From assembly GCF_000013025.1 (NCBI RefSeq), contig NC_008358.1:2418001-2482000 (forward strand): a stretch of DNA of 64,000 bases. The letters run 5' to 3'. Both the position numbers and the translations under genes were made by a program. The DNA is from Hyphomonas neptunium ATCC 15444. Its GTDB lineage: Bacteria > Pseudomonadota > Alphaproteobacteria > Caulobacterales > Hyphomonadaceae. The notes under the pieces are model-generated. The model had not been told where the DNA came from. It saw nothing but the letters and a program-made list of their open reading frames with translations, and did not search any database. Positions 17,266 to 25,046 of this stretch are shown here, in pieces. Each line of letters begins with the position of its first letter. Within the stretch, counting starts at the first letter, position 1.

Positions 17266-17834
17266 GCGCCCGCTTCACCACCGTTCCGGACACAGACATC
17301 CTCCGCTTCACAGCGGAAAACCCGCTCGCCTGGGTCGTGCCCGCCGCTGATCCGGGCGATGCCATCCTCATGCCGCTCCTGATGGAAACCAGTCCGGACG
17401 GCGCCCCCGCCACCCTCATCGGCCACCTGCCACGCTCGGGCCCGCTCGTCCCCTGCCTCCGGGAAAACCCGCGCGCCACCTGCCTCTTCCTCGGCCCCCA
17501 CGCCTATGTCCCCCCCGGCTGGATCTCCAAACCCGGCTGGGCGCCCACCTGGAATTTCGTCTCCCTCAAGGTCTCCGGCGTCATCACGCTCGACGACGCC
17601 CTCACCGAGCCCGCCATCCGCGCCCTCGTCTCCCACATGGAGGCAGACTGGAGCGTTGAGCAGGTCGGCCCCCGCTTTGAAGCCCTCCTCAAAGGCGTCA
17701 TCGGCTTCCGTATGCAGATCGAATCCCTCCAGCCCCGCTTCAAGACCGGCCAGGACGAGTCCGATACCTCCCGCGCCGAAATCCACGCCCATCTCGAAGG
17801 CCATCCGCTCCAATCCTGGATGCGCCAGCCATAA
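17262..17834 (+). CDS. FMN-binding PaiB-like protein
   Basis: 190 residues matching the PaiB family: NPLAWVVP, ATLIGHLPRSGPLVPCL, ATCLFLGPHAYVPPGWI, then WNFVSLKVSGVITL and a terminal GFRMQIESLQPRFKTGQDES segment. PaiB was named in Bacillus as a negative regulator and has a split-barrel FMN-binding fold; in many bacteria it sits in amino-acid catabolic clusters with unknown activity. It overlaps the preceding hydrolase by four bases and is followed 21 bases later by P5C dehydrogenase. Confidence 0.85.
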   Translation: MSARFTTVPDTDILRFTAENPLAWVVPAADPGDAILMPLLMETSPDGAPATLIGHLPRSGPLVPCLRENPRATCLFLGPHAYVPPGWISKPGWAPTWNFVSLKVSGVITLDDALTEPAIRALVSHMEADWSVEQVGPRFEALLKGVIGFRMQIESLQPRFKTGQDESDTSRAEIHAHLEGHPLQSWMRQP

Positions 17835-17855
17835 TTCCTTCCGAAGGAGCCCCCT

Positions 17856-19466
17856 ATGACCCTTCCCCCGAACCAGCCCGTCCGCAGCTTCGCCCCCGGC
17901 TCGCCCGAGCGCGCGAGCCTCATTGCCGAGCTTGCCCGCCAGCGCGCCAACCCGCGCCGCGTCCTCCCGGTCATCAACGGCAAGAAGGTCGACACCGGTA
18001 CGTCCACGGACATGCGCGAGCCCCACGCCCACGCCAATTCCCTGGGCACCTACGCCTCCGCCGGCGCCCCCGAAGCGCAGGCCGCCATCACCGCCGCCAT
18101 TGACGCCCGCCATGACTGGTCGCGCATGGACACCGCCGCCCGCCGTGCCGTCTTCCTGCGCGCCGCGGAGCTCCTCGCCGGCCCGTTCAACGACCGCCTG
18201 CTCGCCGCCACCATGCTCGCCCAGAGCAAGACCGCCTTCCAGTCCGAGATCGATGCCTCCTGCGAGCTGATCGACTTCCTCCGCTTCAACGTCGCCTTCG
18301 CCGAGCAGATCGAGGCGATGCAGCCCCTCTCCTCGCCTGCCGAGCGCAACCGCCTCGAACATCGCCCACTCGATGGCTTTGTCTTCGCCGCCGCCCCGTT
18401 CAACTTTACCGCCATCGCGGGCAACCTCGCCATCGCCCCGGCGCTGATGGGCAACACGGTGGTGTGGAAACCGTCCGAACGCGCCGTATATTCGGCCGCC
18501 TTCCTGATGGACCTGTTTGAGGCGGCAGGCCTCCCCCCCGGCGTCATCAACATGCTCCCAGCCGAGACCCCTGCCGCTATCGGCGACACGGTCTTCTCAA
18601 GCCCTCATCTCGCCGGCGTCCACTTCACCGGCTCCACCGCCGCCTTCGACCGCATCTGGCAAACTGTCGGCAGCAACGTCTCCCGCTACCGCTCCTATCC
18701 CCGCCTCGTCGGCGAAACGGGCGGCAAGGATTTCGTCTTCGCCCACGTCTCGGCTGATGTCGACGCCCTCGTCACGGCGCTGGTGCGCGGCGCGTTCGAC
18801 TATCAGGGCCAGAAATGCTCCGCCGCCAGCCGGGCCTATATCCCTTTAAGCCTCTGGAAACCGGTCACCGAACGCCTTGCCGAGATCGTCAGCTCCCTGA
18901 CAATGGGCAACGTATCAGACCTAACCAACTTCATGGGCGCCGTCATCGACCAGCGCGCCTACACCCAGATTTCCGCCTTCCTCGACCACGCCGCCAGCGC
19001 GCCGGGCCACCGCAAGATCGCCGGCGCCGCGCCATCGGATGAAACCGGCTGGTTCATCCCGCCCACCGTCATCGCCTGCACAGATCCCAAATCCCGCATC
19101 ATGACCGAGGAAATCTTCGGGCCCGTCCTCGGCCTCTACGCCTATCCCGATGGCAAGCTCGCCGAAACACTCGCCCTCGTCGATCAGTCCACGCCCTATG
19201 CCCTCACAGGCGCCATCTTCGCGCAGGACCAGGCCGTCATAAACCAGCTCTCCCTCGCGCTCAGGGACTCCGCCGGAAACTTCTACATCAACGACAAACC
19301 CACCGGCGCCGTCGTCGGCCGCCAGCCCTTCGGCGGCGGGCGCCGCAGCGGTACAAATGACAAGGCCGGCAGCCCGTTCAACCTCCTGCGCTGGTCCTCC
19401 CCGCGCACGGTGAAGGAAACTTTCGTGCCGCCCGTCTCCCACCTCTATCCCCATATGGCAGGCTGA
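17856..19466 (+). CDS. pruA: L-glutamate gamma-semialdehyde (1-pyrroline-5-carboxylate) dehydrogenase
   Basis: 536 residues. The longer N-terminus (PRRVLPVINGKKVDTG), AAPFNFTAIAGNLAIAPALMGN, VVWKPSERAVYSA, VGETGGKDFVFAH and QGQKCSAASRAY (catalytic Cys) match the group-1 P5C dehydrogenases that also occur in mitochondria and Bacteroidetes, not the PutA type. It oxidises glutamate semialdehyde from proline or arginine breakdown to glutamate. An AGGAG lies shortly upstream. Its TGA overlaps the ATG of the amino-acid symporter, so uptake and catabolism are co-expressed. No proline dehydrogenase gene is in the window. Confidence 0.92.
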   Translation: MTLPPNQPVRSFAPGSPERASLIAELARQRANPRRVLPVINGKKVDTGTSTDMREPHAHANSLGTYASAGAPEAQAAITAAIDARHDWSRMDTAARRAVFLRAAELLAGPFNDRLLAATMLAQSKTAFQSEIDASCELIDFLRFNVAFAEQIEAMQPLSSPAERNRLEHRPLDGFVFAAAPFNFTAIAGNLAIAPALMGNTVVWKPSERAVYSAAFLMDLFEAAGLPPGVINMLPAETPAAIGDTVFSSPHLAGVHFTGSTAAFDRIWQTVGSNVSRYRSYPRLVGETGGKDFVFAHVSADVDALVTALVRGAFDYQGQKCSAASRAYIPLSLWKPVTERLAEIVSSLTMGNVSDLTNFMGAVIDQRAYTQISAFLDHAASAPGHRKIAGAAPSDETGWFIPPTVIACTDPKSRIMTEEIFGPVLGLYAYPDGKLAETLALVDQSTPYALTGAIFAQDQAVINQLSLALRDSAGNFYINDKPTGAVVGRQPFGGGRRSGTNDKAGSPFNLLRWSSPRTVKETFVPPVSHLYPHMAG

Positions 19467-20887
19467 TGGACGCTCTGAGAAACGCCCTGACCGCTTTCGG
19501 TGACTGGCTCATCGGCATGGTTTTCACCGCCGTCCCCATCTTCGGGGTTGAGGTAAACCTGATCGTCCTCTGGCTCTTCGCCGGCATGGTGTTCTTCACG
19601 CTGCGTCTTGGCTTCCTCAATCTGCGAGGCTTCGGCACCGCCGTCTCCATCCTCCGGGGACGGAATTATGACCCCACCGCGCCCGGCGAAATGACACCCT
19701 TCCAGGCTCTTTCCACCGCGCTCTCGGGCACAGTCGGCCTCGGTAACATCGCCGGCGTCGCCATCGCCATCGCCATGGGCGGCCCCGGCGCCGCCTTCTG
19801 GATGGTCGTCGTCGGCTTCTTCGCCATGACGCTGAAATTCGCCGAAGTCGTCCTCGCCGTCCGCTATCGCACGATAGACGCAGACGGCCGCGTCTCCGGT
19901 GGCCCGATGTATTATCTCTCCCGCGGCCTCGCCGAGAAAGGCCTTCCGCGCTTGGGTAAAGTCCTCGGTACGCTCTACGCCGTCTTCGCCCTCGTCGCCT
20001 TCATCCAGATCGTCCAGGTCAACCAGTCCTATTCCCAGGTCAGCACCGTTCTGGGCCTTGAGCAGAACACCGGCGCGGCGCTGGGCTATGGCATCCTCAT
20101 CGCCGGCCTCGCCGCCCTCGTCCTCCTCGGCGGCGCCGCCTCCCTCGCCCGCATCACGTCAAAGCTCACGCCCCTGATGTGCGGCCTCTATCTTACCGGC
20201 GCGATCATTGTCCTCGGCGTCAACGTCACCGCCATTCCCGGCGCGCTGGCCACCATCGCCGTCCAGGCCTTCACGCCAGACGCCGCCGTCGGCGGCCTCG
20301 TCGGCGCCTTCGTGGCGGGCATGCGCCGCGCCGTCTTCTCCAATGAAGCGGGCATCGGCGCCGCCTCCATCGCCCACGCCGCCGCCAAAACGCGCTATCC
20401 GGCGTCCGAAGGCTTCGTCGCCCTGCTCGAGCCCTTTATCGACACCGTCATCGTCTGCTCGGCCACCGCCCTCGTCATCGTCACCACCGGCGTCTGGAAT
20501 GATGGCCACACCGACATCGCCATGACGTCAGCCGCCTTCGGCACGGTCTCCTCCTGGTTCCCCGGAATCCTGGCCGTCGCCGTCTGCCTCTTCGCCTTCT
20601 CCACCATCCTGGCGGTCGGCTATTACGGCCTCCAGATCTGCGCCTACCTCTTCGGCCCCCACCCCCTCATCCGGCGCATCTACCTTACCCTCTTCTGCCT
20701 CCTCCTGCCGCTCGGCACGATTATGGATGTCACCACCGTCCTCAACATCATCGACAGCCTCTTCTTCCTGCTATCGGTCCCAAACCTGATCGGCCTCTAC
20801 ATCCTCTCCGGCGTCGTCGCCGCAGAGCTACGCACCTTCCGCGAAGCAGAGCGCCAAAGAGTGTCCGCAGAGCGCCGCGCCGGGTAA
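19466..20887 (+). CDS. Alanine/glycine:cation symporter (AGCS family)
   Basis: 473 residues with about 11 membrane helices. AGCS signatures are FQALSTALSGTVGLGNIAGVAIAIAMGGPGAAFWM near residue 90, FAEVVLAVRYR, GGPMYYLSRGL, and AGMRRAVFSNEAGIGAASIAHAAAKT. These inner-membrane carriers import alanine, glycine or related small amino acids with Na+ or H+. It overlaps the stop of the P5C dehydrogenase gene by one base and is last in the unit. A period-10 TGTCC array starts five bases after its stop, and a bidirectional hairpin terminator follows. Confidence 0.92.
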   Translation: MDALRNALTAFGDWLIGMVFTAVPIFGVEVNLIVLWLFAGMVFFTLRLGFLNLRGFGTAVSILRGRNYDPTAPGEMTPFQALSTALSGTVGLGNIAGVAIAIAMGGPGAAFWMVVVGFFAMTLKFAEVVLAVRYRTIDADGRVSGGPMYYLSRGLAEKGLPRLGKVLGTLYAVFALVAFIQIVQVNQSYSQVSTVLGLEQNTGAALGYGILIAGLAALVLLGGAASLARITSKLTPLMCGLYLTGAIIVLGVNVTAIPGALATIAVQAFTPDAAVGGLVGAFVAGMRRAVFSNEAGIGAASIAHAAAKTRYPASEGFVALLEPFIDTVIVCSATALVIVTTGVWNDGHTDIAMTSAAFGTVSSWFPGILAVAVCLFAFSTILAVGYYGLQICAYLFGPHPLIRRIYLTLFCLLLPLGTIMDVTTVLNIIDSLFFLLSVPNLIGLYILSGVVAAELRTFREAERQRVSAERRAG

Positions 20888-20891
20888 TTTC

Positions 20892-20926
20892 TGTCCGGCT
20901 TTGTCCAGATTTGTCCAACTCTGCCC
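20892..20926. repeat. Second helically phased TGTCC array, three to four copies
   Basis: TGTCC starts at 20892, 20902 and 20912, and a degenerate TGCCC at 20922, all exactly ten bases apart. It lies just after the symporter gene, in a convergent gap rather than in a promoter. Same unit and spacing as the seven-copy array at 5951-6016. Confidence 0.6.
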
Positions 20927-21021
20927 CCCCTGCCGTTGGCGTTTTGTTGAAGCGTGGTTGGAGTTTTCCGCCAAACACGTCAACGGCGAGTGCAGACCGA
21001 TAGCCACCCCACCCCCAAACA

Positions 21022-21049
21022 AAAACCCCTCCGTCACCGGAGGGGTTTT
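21022..21049. terminator. Bidirectional rho-independent terminator
   Basis: Perfect 12-bp stem AAAACCCCTCCG (21022-21033) with CGGAGGGGTTTT (21038-21049), loop TCAC, T-rich on the plus strand and A-rich before it. It sits between the convergent symporter and aldehyde dehydrogenase genes and can serve both. Confidence 0.88.
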
Positions 21050-21071
21050 CAAAATCCAGGGCAGCTGAAAA

Positions 21072-22484
21072 TCAGGTCCGGCGCATGAATACCGTCTGTG
21101 CCTGGCAGAATTCCAGCAGACCATCCTGCCCGCCTTCCACCCCAACACCGGACTGTTTATGTCCGCCAAAGGCGGCATGCGGGGAAAGGTGCTGGCTCTC
21201 ATTGATCCACACGGTCCCGGCCTGAAGCTGCACGGCAAGCGCCTGCGCCCGGTCAAGGTCCTTGGTCCAGATCGACGCGCCCAGCCCATAAATGCTCGCA
21301 TTTGCCCGGCCAACCACTTCATCGATGTTGTCAAACGACATCAGCGGCAACACCGGCCCGAACTGCTCCTCCTGAACAATCCGCGCATCTTCCGGCGGAT
21401 TGTCGAGGATCGTCACCGGCACGAAATAGCCCGGAACATTGGAGGAATTGCCGCCGATCAGGAATTTGTAGCCCTTGTCCTTGGCGTCCTGGATAAGTTC
21501 CAGAACACGCTCATACTGGGCTTTGTTCTGGATCGGCCCGATCTGCGTGCCCTGCTCGGCGCCGTCGCCAACCTTCACGCTGGCGGCGTAGTCTACGATC
21601 GCTGCTTTCAATGGTTCGTATACATCCTTGTGGATATACATCCGCTTGGTCGCGATACAGATCTGGCCCGCATTGCGGAACGCCGCCCAGAACAGCTGCT
21701 CGGCTACCGCCTTCACATCCACATCCGGCATCACGATTGCCGCGTCATTGCCGCCCAGTTCCAGCGTCACCTTCTTGAGGTCCTTCGCCGCGCTCGCCAT
21801 CACCTTCTTGCCGGTCTCGGTCGATCCGGTGAAGCTCACCTTGTCGATGTCCTTGTGCGCCGTCAGCCAGGGGCCGAGCCGGTCGGCGCCCGAAATCACG
21901 TTGAGGACACCCGGCGGCAGGATGTCCCGGATCAGCTCGGCAATCTTCAGCGTCGTCAGCGGCGTTGTCGGCGCGGGTTTCACCACCAGCGTATTGCCCG
22001 CCAGAAGCGCCGGCGCGACTTTGAACATCATCAGGATGATCGGGAAGTTCCACGGCACAATCGCCGCGACAACACCAATCGGCCCGTAGCGGGTGACGGC
22101 CAGACGCTCCGGGGAATCTTCAGACACATGTTCGGGAATATCGAGCTTGGCCGTCTCCACCAGCCAATGCGCGCCGCCCAGAACATCGCCCATCGCGTCG
22201 GGATGCGGCTTGCCCTGCTCCCGTGTCAGCAACCGGGCAAGTTCTTCGCCATTCTGCGCGATTACACCGGCAATCGCCTGAAGGGCCTGGCGCCGTTTTT
22301 CGATCGGCGTGGCCTTCCAGCCGGGCAGCGCCGCGCGGGCCGCCGCAACCGCTTCATCCAGCTGCGCTTCGGTGCAATTGGGCGCCTGCGCAAACACTTC
22401 GCCGGTGGCGGGGTTTTCCACGCCAAAGGTCTCGGCGCCGGAAACCGCCTTGCCATTGATGGTCATCGTATAGGTCTGAGACAT
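21072..22484 (-). CDS. Aldehyde dehydrogenase family protein
   Basis: 470 residues. IVPWNFPIILMMFKVAPALLAGN, VVKPAPTTPLTTL, FTGSTETGKKVM, LELGGNDAAIVMPD (general base Glu) and NAGQICIATKRMYIH (catalytic Cys) show a complete NAD(P)-dependent aldehyde dehydrogenase. The end AFGGHKQSGVGVEGGQDGLLEF is close to that of several medium-chain and aromatic aldehyde dehydrogenases. Substrate not assignable. It is a single gene on the minus strand, convergent with the amino-acid unit, with AGGAAG-like sequence upstream of the ATG at 22484. Confidence 0.88.
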   Translation of the reverse strand: MSQTYTMTINGKAVSGAETFGVENPATGEVFAQAPNCTEAQLDEAVAAARAALPGWKATPIEKRRQALQAIAGVIAQNGEELARLLTREQGKPHPDAMGDVLGGAHWLVETAKLDIPEHVSEDSPERLAVTRYGPIGVVAAIVPWNFPIILMMFKVAPALLAGNTLVVKPAPTTPLTTLKIAELIRDILPPGVLNVISGADRLGPWLTAHKDIDKVSFTGSTETGKKVMASAAKDLKKVTLELGGNDAAIVMPDVDVKAVAEQLFWAAFRNAGQICIATKRMYIHKDVYEPLKAAIVDYAASVKVGDGAEQGTQIGPIQNKAQYERVLELIQDAKDKGYKFLIGGNSSNVPGYFVPVTILDNPPEDARIVQEEQFGPVLPLMSFDNIDEVVGRANASIYGLGASIWTKDLDRAQALAVQLQAGTVWINESQHLSPHAAFGGHKQSGVGVEGGQDGLLEFCQAQTVFMRRT

Positions 22485-22674
22485 CTGTTTCGCTTCCTCG
22501 TGACTGCTGTTCTTTGCGCCACGCTAAGCCAGAAGCCTGCGAAACCGAATATAGATTCGACCAGATTATCCCTGGGGAATGCGGCAATGGCGCGGGGAGA
22601 GAGCTCCCCGCGCCCGGCACTGCCACAAAGCTGACCGCTTACGGTCAACTCCCCTTAACGTAGCGTGCCAAGGC

Positions 22675-22995
22675 TCACATGGGATCTTCGGCAGTTGGCT
22701 CGGGATCTTCCAGCATCTCGCCGGCAGCATCTCCGCGCGGTTCATCCTGACCGAACCTGTCGTCCTCCATCACCTCGGGGATTTCACCCGGCTGAGATCC
22801 GACAGGCGGAACCGCTTCTGATTCAGGCATGGTCGTGTCTGGAAGCATCTCATCCTGATCGTCGGTATCAGTCGATTCCGTTGTGCGATCAAAAGCCGGG
22901 TCAACCGGCGCGATGGGCTCAGGGTCGTTTCCACAGGCGGCCAAGGCCATTCCCGCGACGACGGCGACGCTCATTCCAAGTACTGATTTACGCAT
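22675..22995 (-). CDS. Small acidic lipoprotein of unknown function, GSR-linked
   Basis: 106 residues. Lipobox ALAAC at residues 17-21 after a short hydrophobic signal; the mature part is strongly acidic and Pro-rich (many DE, repeated PE/ED pairs) and looks disordered. No recognised domain. It follows the phosphoesterase by 19 bases on the minus strand and also has its own EcfG-type promoter inside that gene (23027-23051), about 30 bases before the start. Likely an envelope stress protein. The gap 22485-22674 shows only a small hairpin (22632-22647). Confidence 0.82.
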   Translation of the reverse strand: MRKSVLGMSVAVVAGMALAACGNDPEPIAPVDPAFDRTTESTDTDDQDEMLPDTTMPESEAVPPVGSQPGEIPEVMEDDRFGQDEPRGDAAGEMLEDPEPTAEDPM

Positions 22996-23014
22996 TCTTC
23001 CGCTCCTTCCGCGA

Positions 23015-23818
23015 CTATGGTGTGACAACGCGCGGTGTACTGATCGGTTCCAGAGTCTCCAGATCCCAAACACCGTGCGTGCCTTCATGGAAGCGTCCGT
23101 CACGAAAACTCTGAACATTGAGCGCAGCAATACCATCCCGGACAGACAGAATATTGAATGCCGGCGGCTGCGCCCTGAGCCGTGTGGACAATGTGCCGGC
23201 CGTGATCGCGATGTATCCGCCATCACTTTCACGGATAACTTCCGCATGCGGCGTATGCACATGGCCGGTCATGAGGATTTGCACGGCGCTGTCGGCAATC
23301 CGCCGGCTGGCTTCCTGGCCCCGCTTGGTTTCGGTTTGCAGGCCCGCCAGTGTCGGCGACACAAAGGGGTGGTGGCAGGCGATGATATGCAGGCGATGAT
23401 CGCCGGAATGCCCAATGGCGCTGTCGAGGTCGTCGAGATTGACCCGCCCCTCTGCCCAGTTCATCCGCGTCTGCCAGCCGCGTGCCGTATTCAACCCGCG
23501 GATCGACGCGCCATCTATATCCAGCGGCCCGGCATGGGCCGCGAAATAGTTATCGTACCTGCCAAAAGCGTCTGAAGCGCGCGCGGCAAGATTGAGAAGC
23601 GGTGTATCGTGATTGCCCGGCACGCAAATGAGCGGCGCTTTGAACTGCGCAAGCCATAATTGTGCTGCCTCAAATTCCTCGCGCTTGCCACGCTGGGTGA
23701 GATCGCCGGAAACGACAATCGCATCCACATCAAGTTCCTGTACGAGTTCGCTGGCAGCCTGCAGGGCGTCTTTATCTTCGCGGCCAAAGTGGAGGTCCGC
23801 AAAGTGCGCGATCTTCAT
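23015..23818 (-). CDS. Calcineurin-like metallophosphoesterase
   Basis: 267 residues with the full metal-site set in order: FADLHFG, VSGDLTQRG, VPGNHDTP, CHHPFVSP and TGHVHTPHAEV. These residues bind two metal ions in phosphoesterases such as 3',5'-cyclic nucleotide or lipid phosphatases; the substrate is unknown. It overlaps the lipid-kinase-like gene upstream by four bases (ATGA), so they are translated together. The unit is preceded by an EcfG-type promoter, implying general stress control. The 3' part holds an internal promoter for the acidic lipoprotein. Confidence 0.9.
   Translation of the reverse strand: MKIAHFADLHFGREDKDALQAASELVQELDVDAIVVSGDLTQRGKREEFEAAQLWLAQFKAPLICVPGNHDTPLLNLAARASDAFGRYDNYFAAHAGPLDIDGASIRGLNTARGWQTRMNWAEGRVNLDDLDSAIGHSGDHRLHIIACHHPFVSPTLAGLQTETKRGQEASRRIADSAVQILMTGHVHTPHAEVIRESDGGYIAITAGTLSTRLRAQPPAFNILSVRDGIAALNVQSFRDGRFHEGTHGVWDLETLEPISTPRVVTP
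23027..23051 (-). promoter_or_regulatory. EcfG-type promoter inside the phosphoesterase gene
   Basis: On the minus strand GGAAC (23051-23047), 16 bases, then CGTT (23030-23027), a perfect match to the alphaproteobacterial EcfG consensus. It lies about 32 bases before the start of the acidic lipoprotein gene, correct for a short leader. Confidence 0.78.
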
Positions 23819-24660
23819 GCCTCACCTCCAGCCACCAGCACGCATGCCGCCTTCTGAATGTAGGAAATGCTGAGGCTGGGGCCTGGCTCGCAGGGTTCGC
23901 CATCAATCGTTGCCGGAATGGGTTTGCCCTCTGCATGGTGCATGCGAATGGCGCTGACGCCATCGGCATGAAAGTGCGCGCCTTCGCGCCATCCACGCAC
24001 CAGCGCGTCCATGGCGGAGGCCGCAAGGTCCAGCCGGCTGTCGGGCGCAATCACGGCAATCTCCAGCCCGCCCTCTTCGGCCGGGATCACCGCCGCCGCC
24101 GTTGCCGGGAAATCGCGTTGTTTGTCGGGCTGGTCCACTTCAATCTGGATATTGGTTTCAATATCCAGCGCGTCACGATCCGTCAGGATACTGACCGCTT
24201 CCATTATCATGCCCTCCCGAACCGCCTCGCGCGACGCGCCAATATGCGTCAATTGGCCGAAAAGCGCGGCCACATAGAACCTCTGCCCATCCACCTCGCC
24301 GGCGGAAATCCAGCTTGGCTGGGGATTGGCCAGCACCGAGTGAACGACCTTTTTCCAGTCAAGTTCGCCATCATGCAGACGCTTGGGCAACAGGTTCATC
24401 GTTCCACCTGGTAGCACGAGAACCGGCACTTTTCCATTTGCTGACTGAAGAACTGCGCAAATCGTGCCGTCCCCACCCCAGACAGCAATCGCCTCAACGC
24501 TGGCGGCGGCAAGATCAGACACCTGCTGATCGAGATCCGCCTCAAGGTCAGACGGCACAACGGGCTCATGCCCTTCCTCGCCGAGAAGCAGCACCAGCTG
24601 ATCGCGACCATCTTCCGGAACCGAGCCGGACTTCTCGTTAACAATAATACCGATTTTCAT
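23815..24660 (-). CDS. Diacylglycerol/lipid kinase-like protein (DAGK catalytic domain)
   Basis: 281 residues. N-terminal NEKSGSVPEDG and AIAVWGGDGTICAVLQ carry the GGDGT nucleotide motif, followed by LVLPGGTMNLLPKRL, typical of DAGK_cat/YegS-like lipid kinases. The C-terminal beta-rich half ends in PATIDGEPCEPG, as in this family. It would phosphorylate a lipid such as diacylglycerol or a sphingoid-like base at the inner membrane face. It heads the unit with the phosphoesterase and the lipoprotein and has an EcfG-type promoter 24 bases before its ATG, so the set is a stress-induced envelope-lipid module (inference). Confidence 0.88.
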   Translation of the reverse strand: MKIGIIVNEKSGSVPEDGRDQLVLLLGEEGHEPVVPSDLEADLDQQVSDLAAASVEAIAVWGGDGTICAVLQSANGKVPVLVLPGGTMNLLPKRLHDGELDWKKVVHSVLANPQPSWISAGEVDGQRFYVAALFGQLTHIGASREAVREGMIMEAVSILTDRDALDIETNIQIEVDQPDKQRDFPATAAAVIPAEEGGLEIAVIAPDSRLDLAASAMDALVRGWREGAHFHADGVSAIRMHHAEGKPIPATIDGEPCEPGPSLSISYIQKAACVLVAGGEA

Positions 24661-24683
24661 GTGTCAGTGTCTCCCGGCTTCAG

Positions 24684-24708
24684 AACGTTTCGATTGCGGG
24701 AAAGTTCC
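24684..24708 (-). promoter_or_regulatory. EcfG-type promoter of the lipid-kinase unit
   Basis: On the minus strand GGAAC (24708-24704), 16-base spacer, CGTT (24687-24684). The lipid-kinase ATG is at 24660. It is back to back with a plus-strand EcfG promoter at 24747-24771. Confidence 0.82.
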
Positions 24709-24746
24709 GGCGGCGCACCAGCACGAAAATTTTCCGTTAGGTATGG

Positions 24747-24771
24747 GAACCCGCTCCTCGGCAGCGCGTTT
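24747..24771 (+). promoter_or_regulatory. EcfG-type promoter of the entericidin-like gene
   Basis: GGAAC at 24747-24751, 16-base spacer, CGTT at 24768-24771, 39 bases before the ATG at 24811. Perfect consensus. Confidence 0.84.
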
Positions 24772-24810
24772 TAGTCTCGTCTGCAGCTGACGAACCACAA
24801 GGATTGCAAA

Positions 24811-24963
24811 ATGAAAAAGACAATGACTATCCCGCTTCTCGCACTGGGCGCTGTTTTCCTGGTAGCTTGCAACACGGTCGAAGGTGTTGGTGAAGATGTC
24901 CAGGCTGGCGGTGAGGCCATCGAAGACACTGCCCAAGCCACCGAAGACGAACTTACGGACTAA
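24811..24963 (+). CDS. Entericidin-like small lipoprotein (EcnA/B family)
   Basis: 50 residues, too short for most gene callers. The signal MKKTMTIPLLALGAVFLVAC ends at a lipobox Cys, and the mature part NTVEGVGEDVQAGGEAIED has the Entericidin pattern CNTxxGxGxDxxxxGxxI. Entericidins are tiny membrane-attached lipoproteins tied to stress and, in E. coli, to a lysis toxin/antidote pair; a single copy is seen here. GGATTG precedes the ATG. It has a perfect EcfG promoter and its own terminator, so it is a stand-alone GSR target. Confidence 0.88.
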   Translation: MKKTMTIPLLALGAVFLVACNTVEGVGEDVQAGGEAIEDTAQATEDELTD

Positions 24964-24986
24964 TCAACAGTCCAATATCCAGACAT

Positions 24987-25018
24987 AAAGGCGCGCCTCC
25001 CGAGGCGCGCCTTTTTCT
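24987..25018. terminator. Rho-independent terminator after the entericidin-like gene
   Basis: A 12-bp stem AAAGGCGCGCCT (24987-24998) with AGGCGCGCCTTT (25003-25014), loop CCCG, followed by TTCTTT. It lies between the convergent entericidin-like and sensor-kinase genes. Confidence 0.9.
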
Positions 25019-25046
25019 TTGTCTACGTATCTGAAGGACCGTCGGA

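Noticed and set aside
21159..22634. 491-codon plus-strand open frame opposite the aldehyde dehydrogenase
   Set aside because: Antisense shadow of a gene with all catalytic motifs; composition is that of a non-coding frame.
22632..22647. TGACCG-CTTA-CGGTCA hairpin after the acidic lipoprotein gene, considered as a terminator
   Set aside because: Only six base pairs and no U-run on the minus strand.
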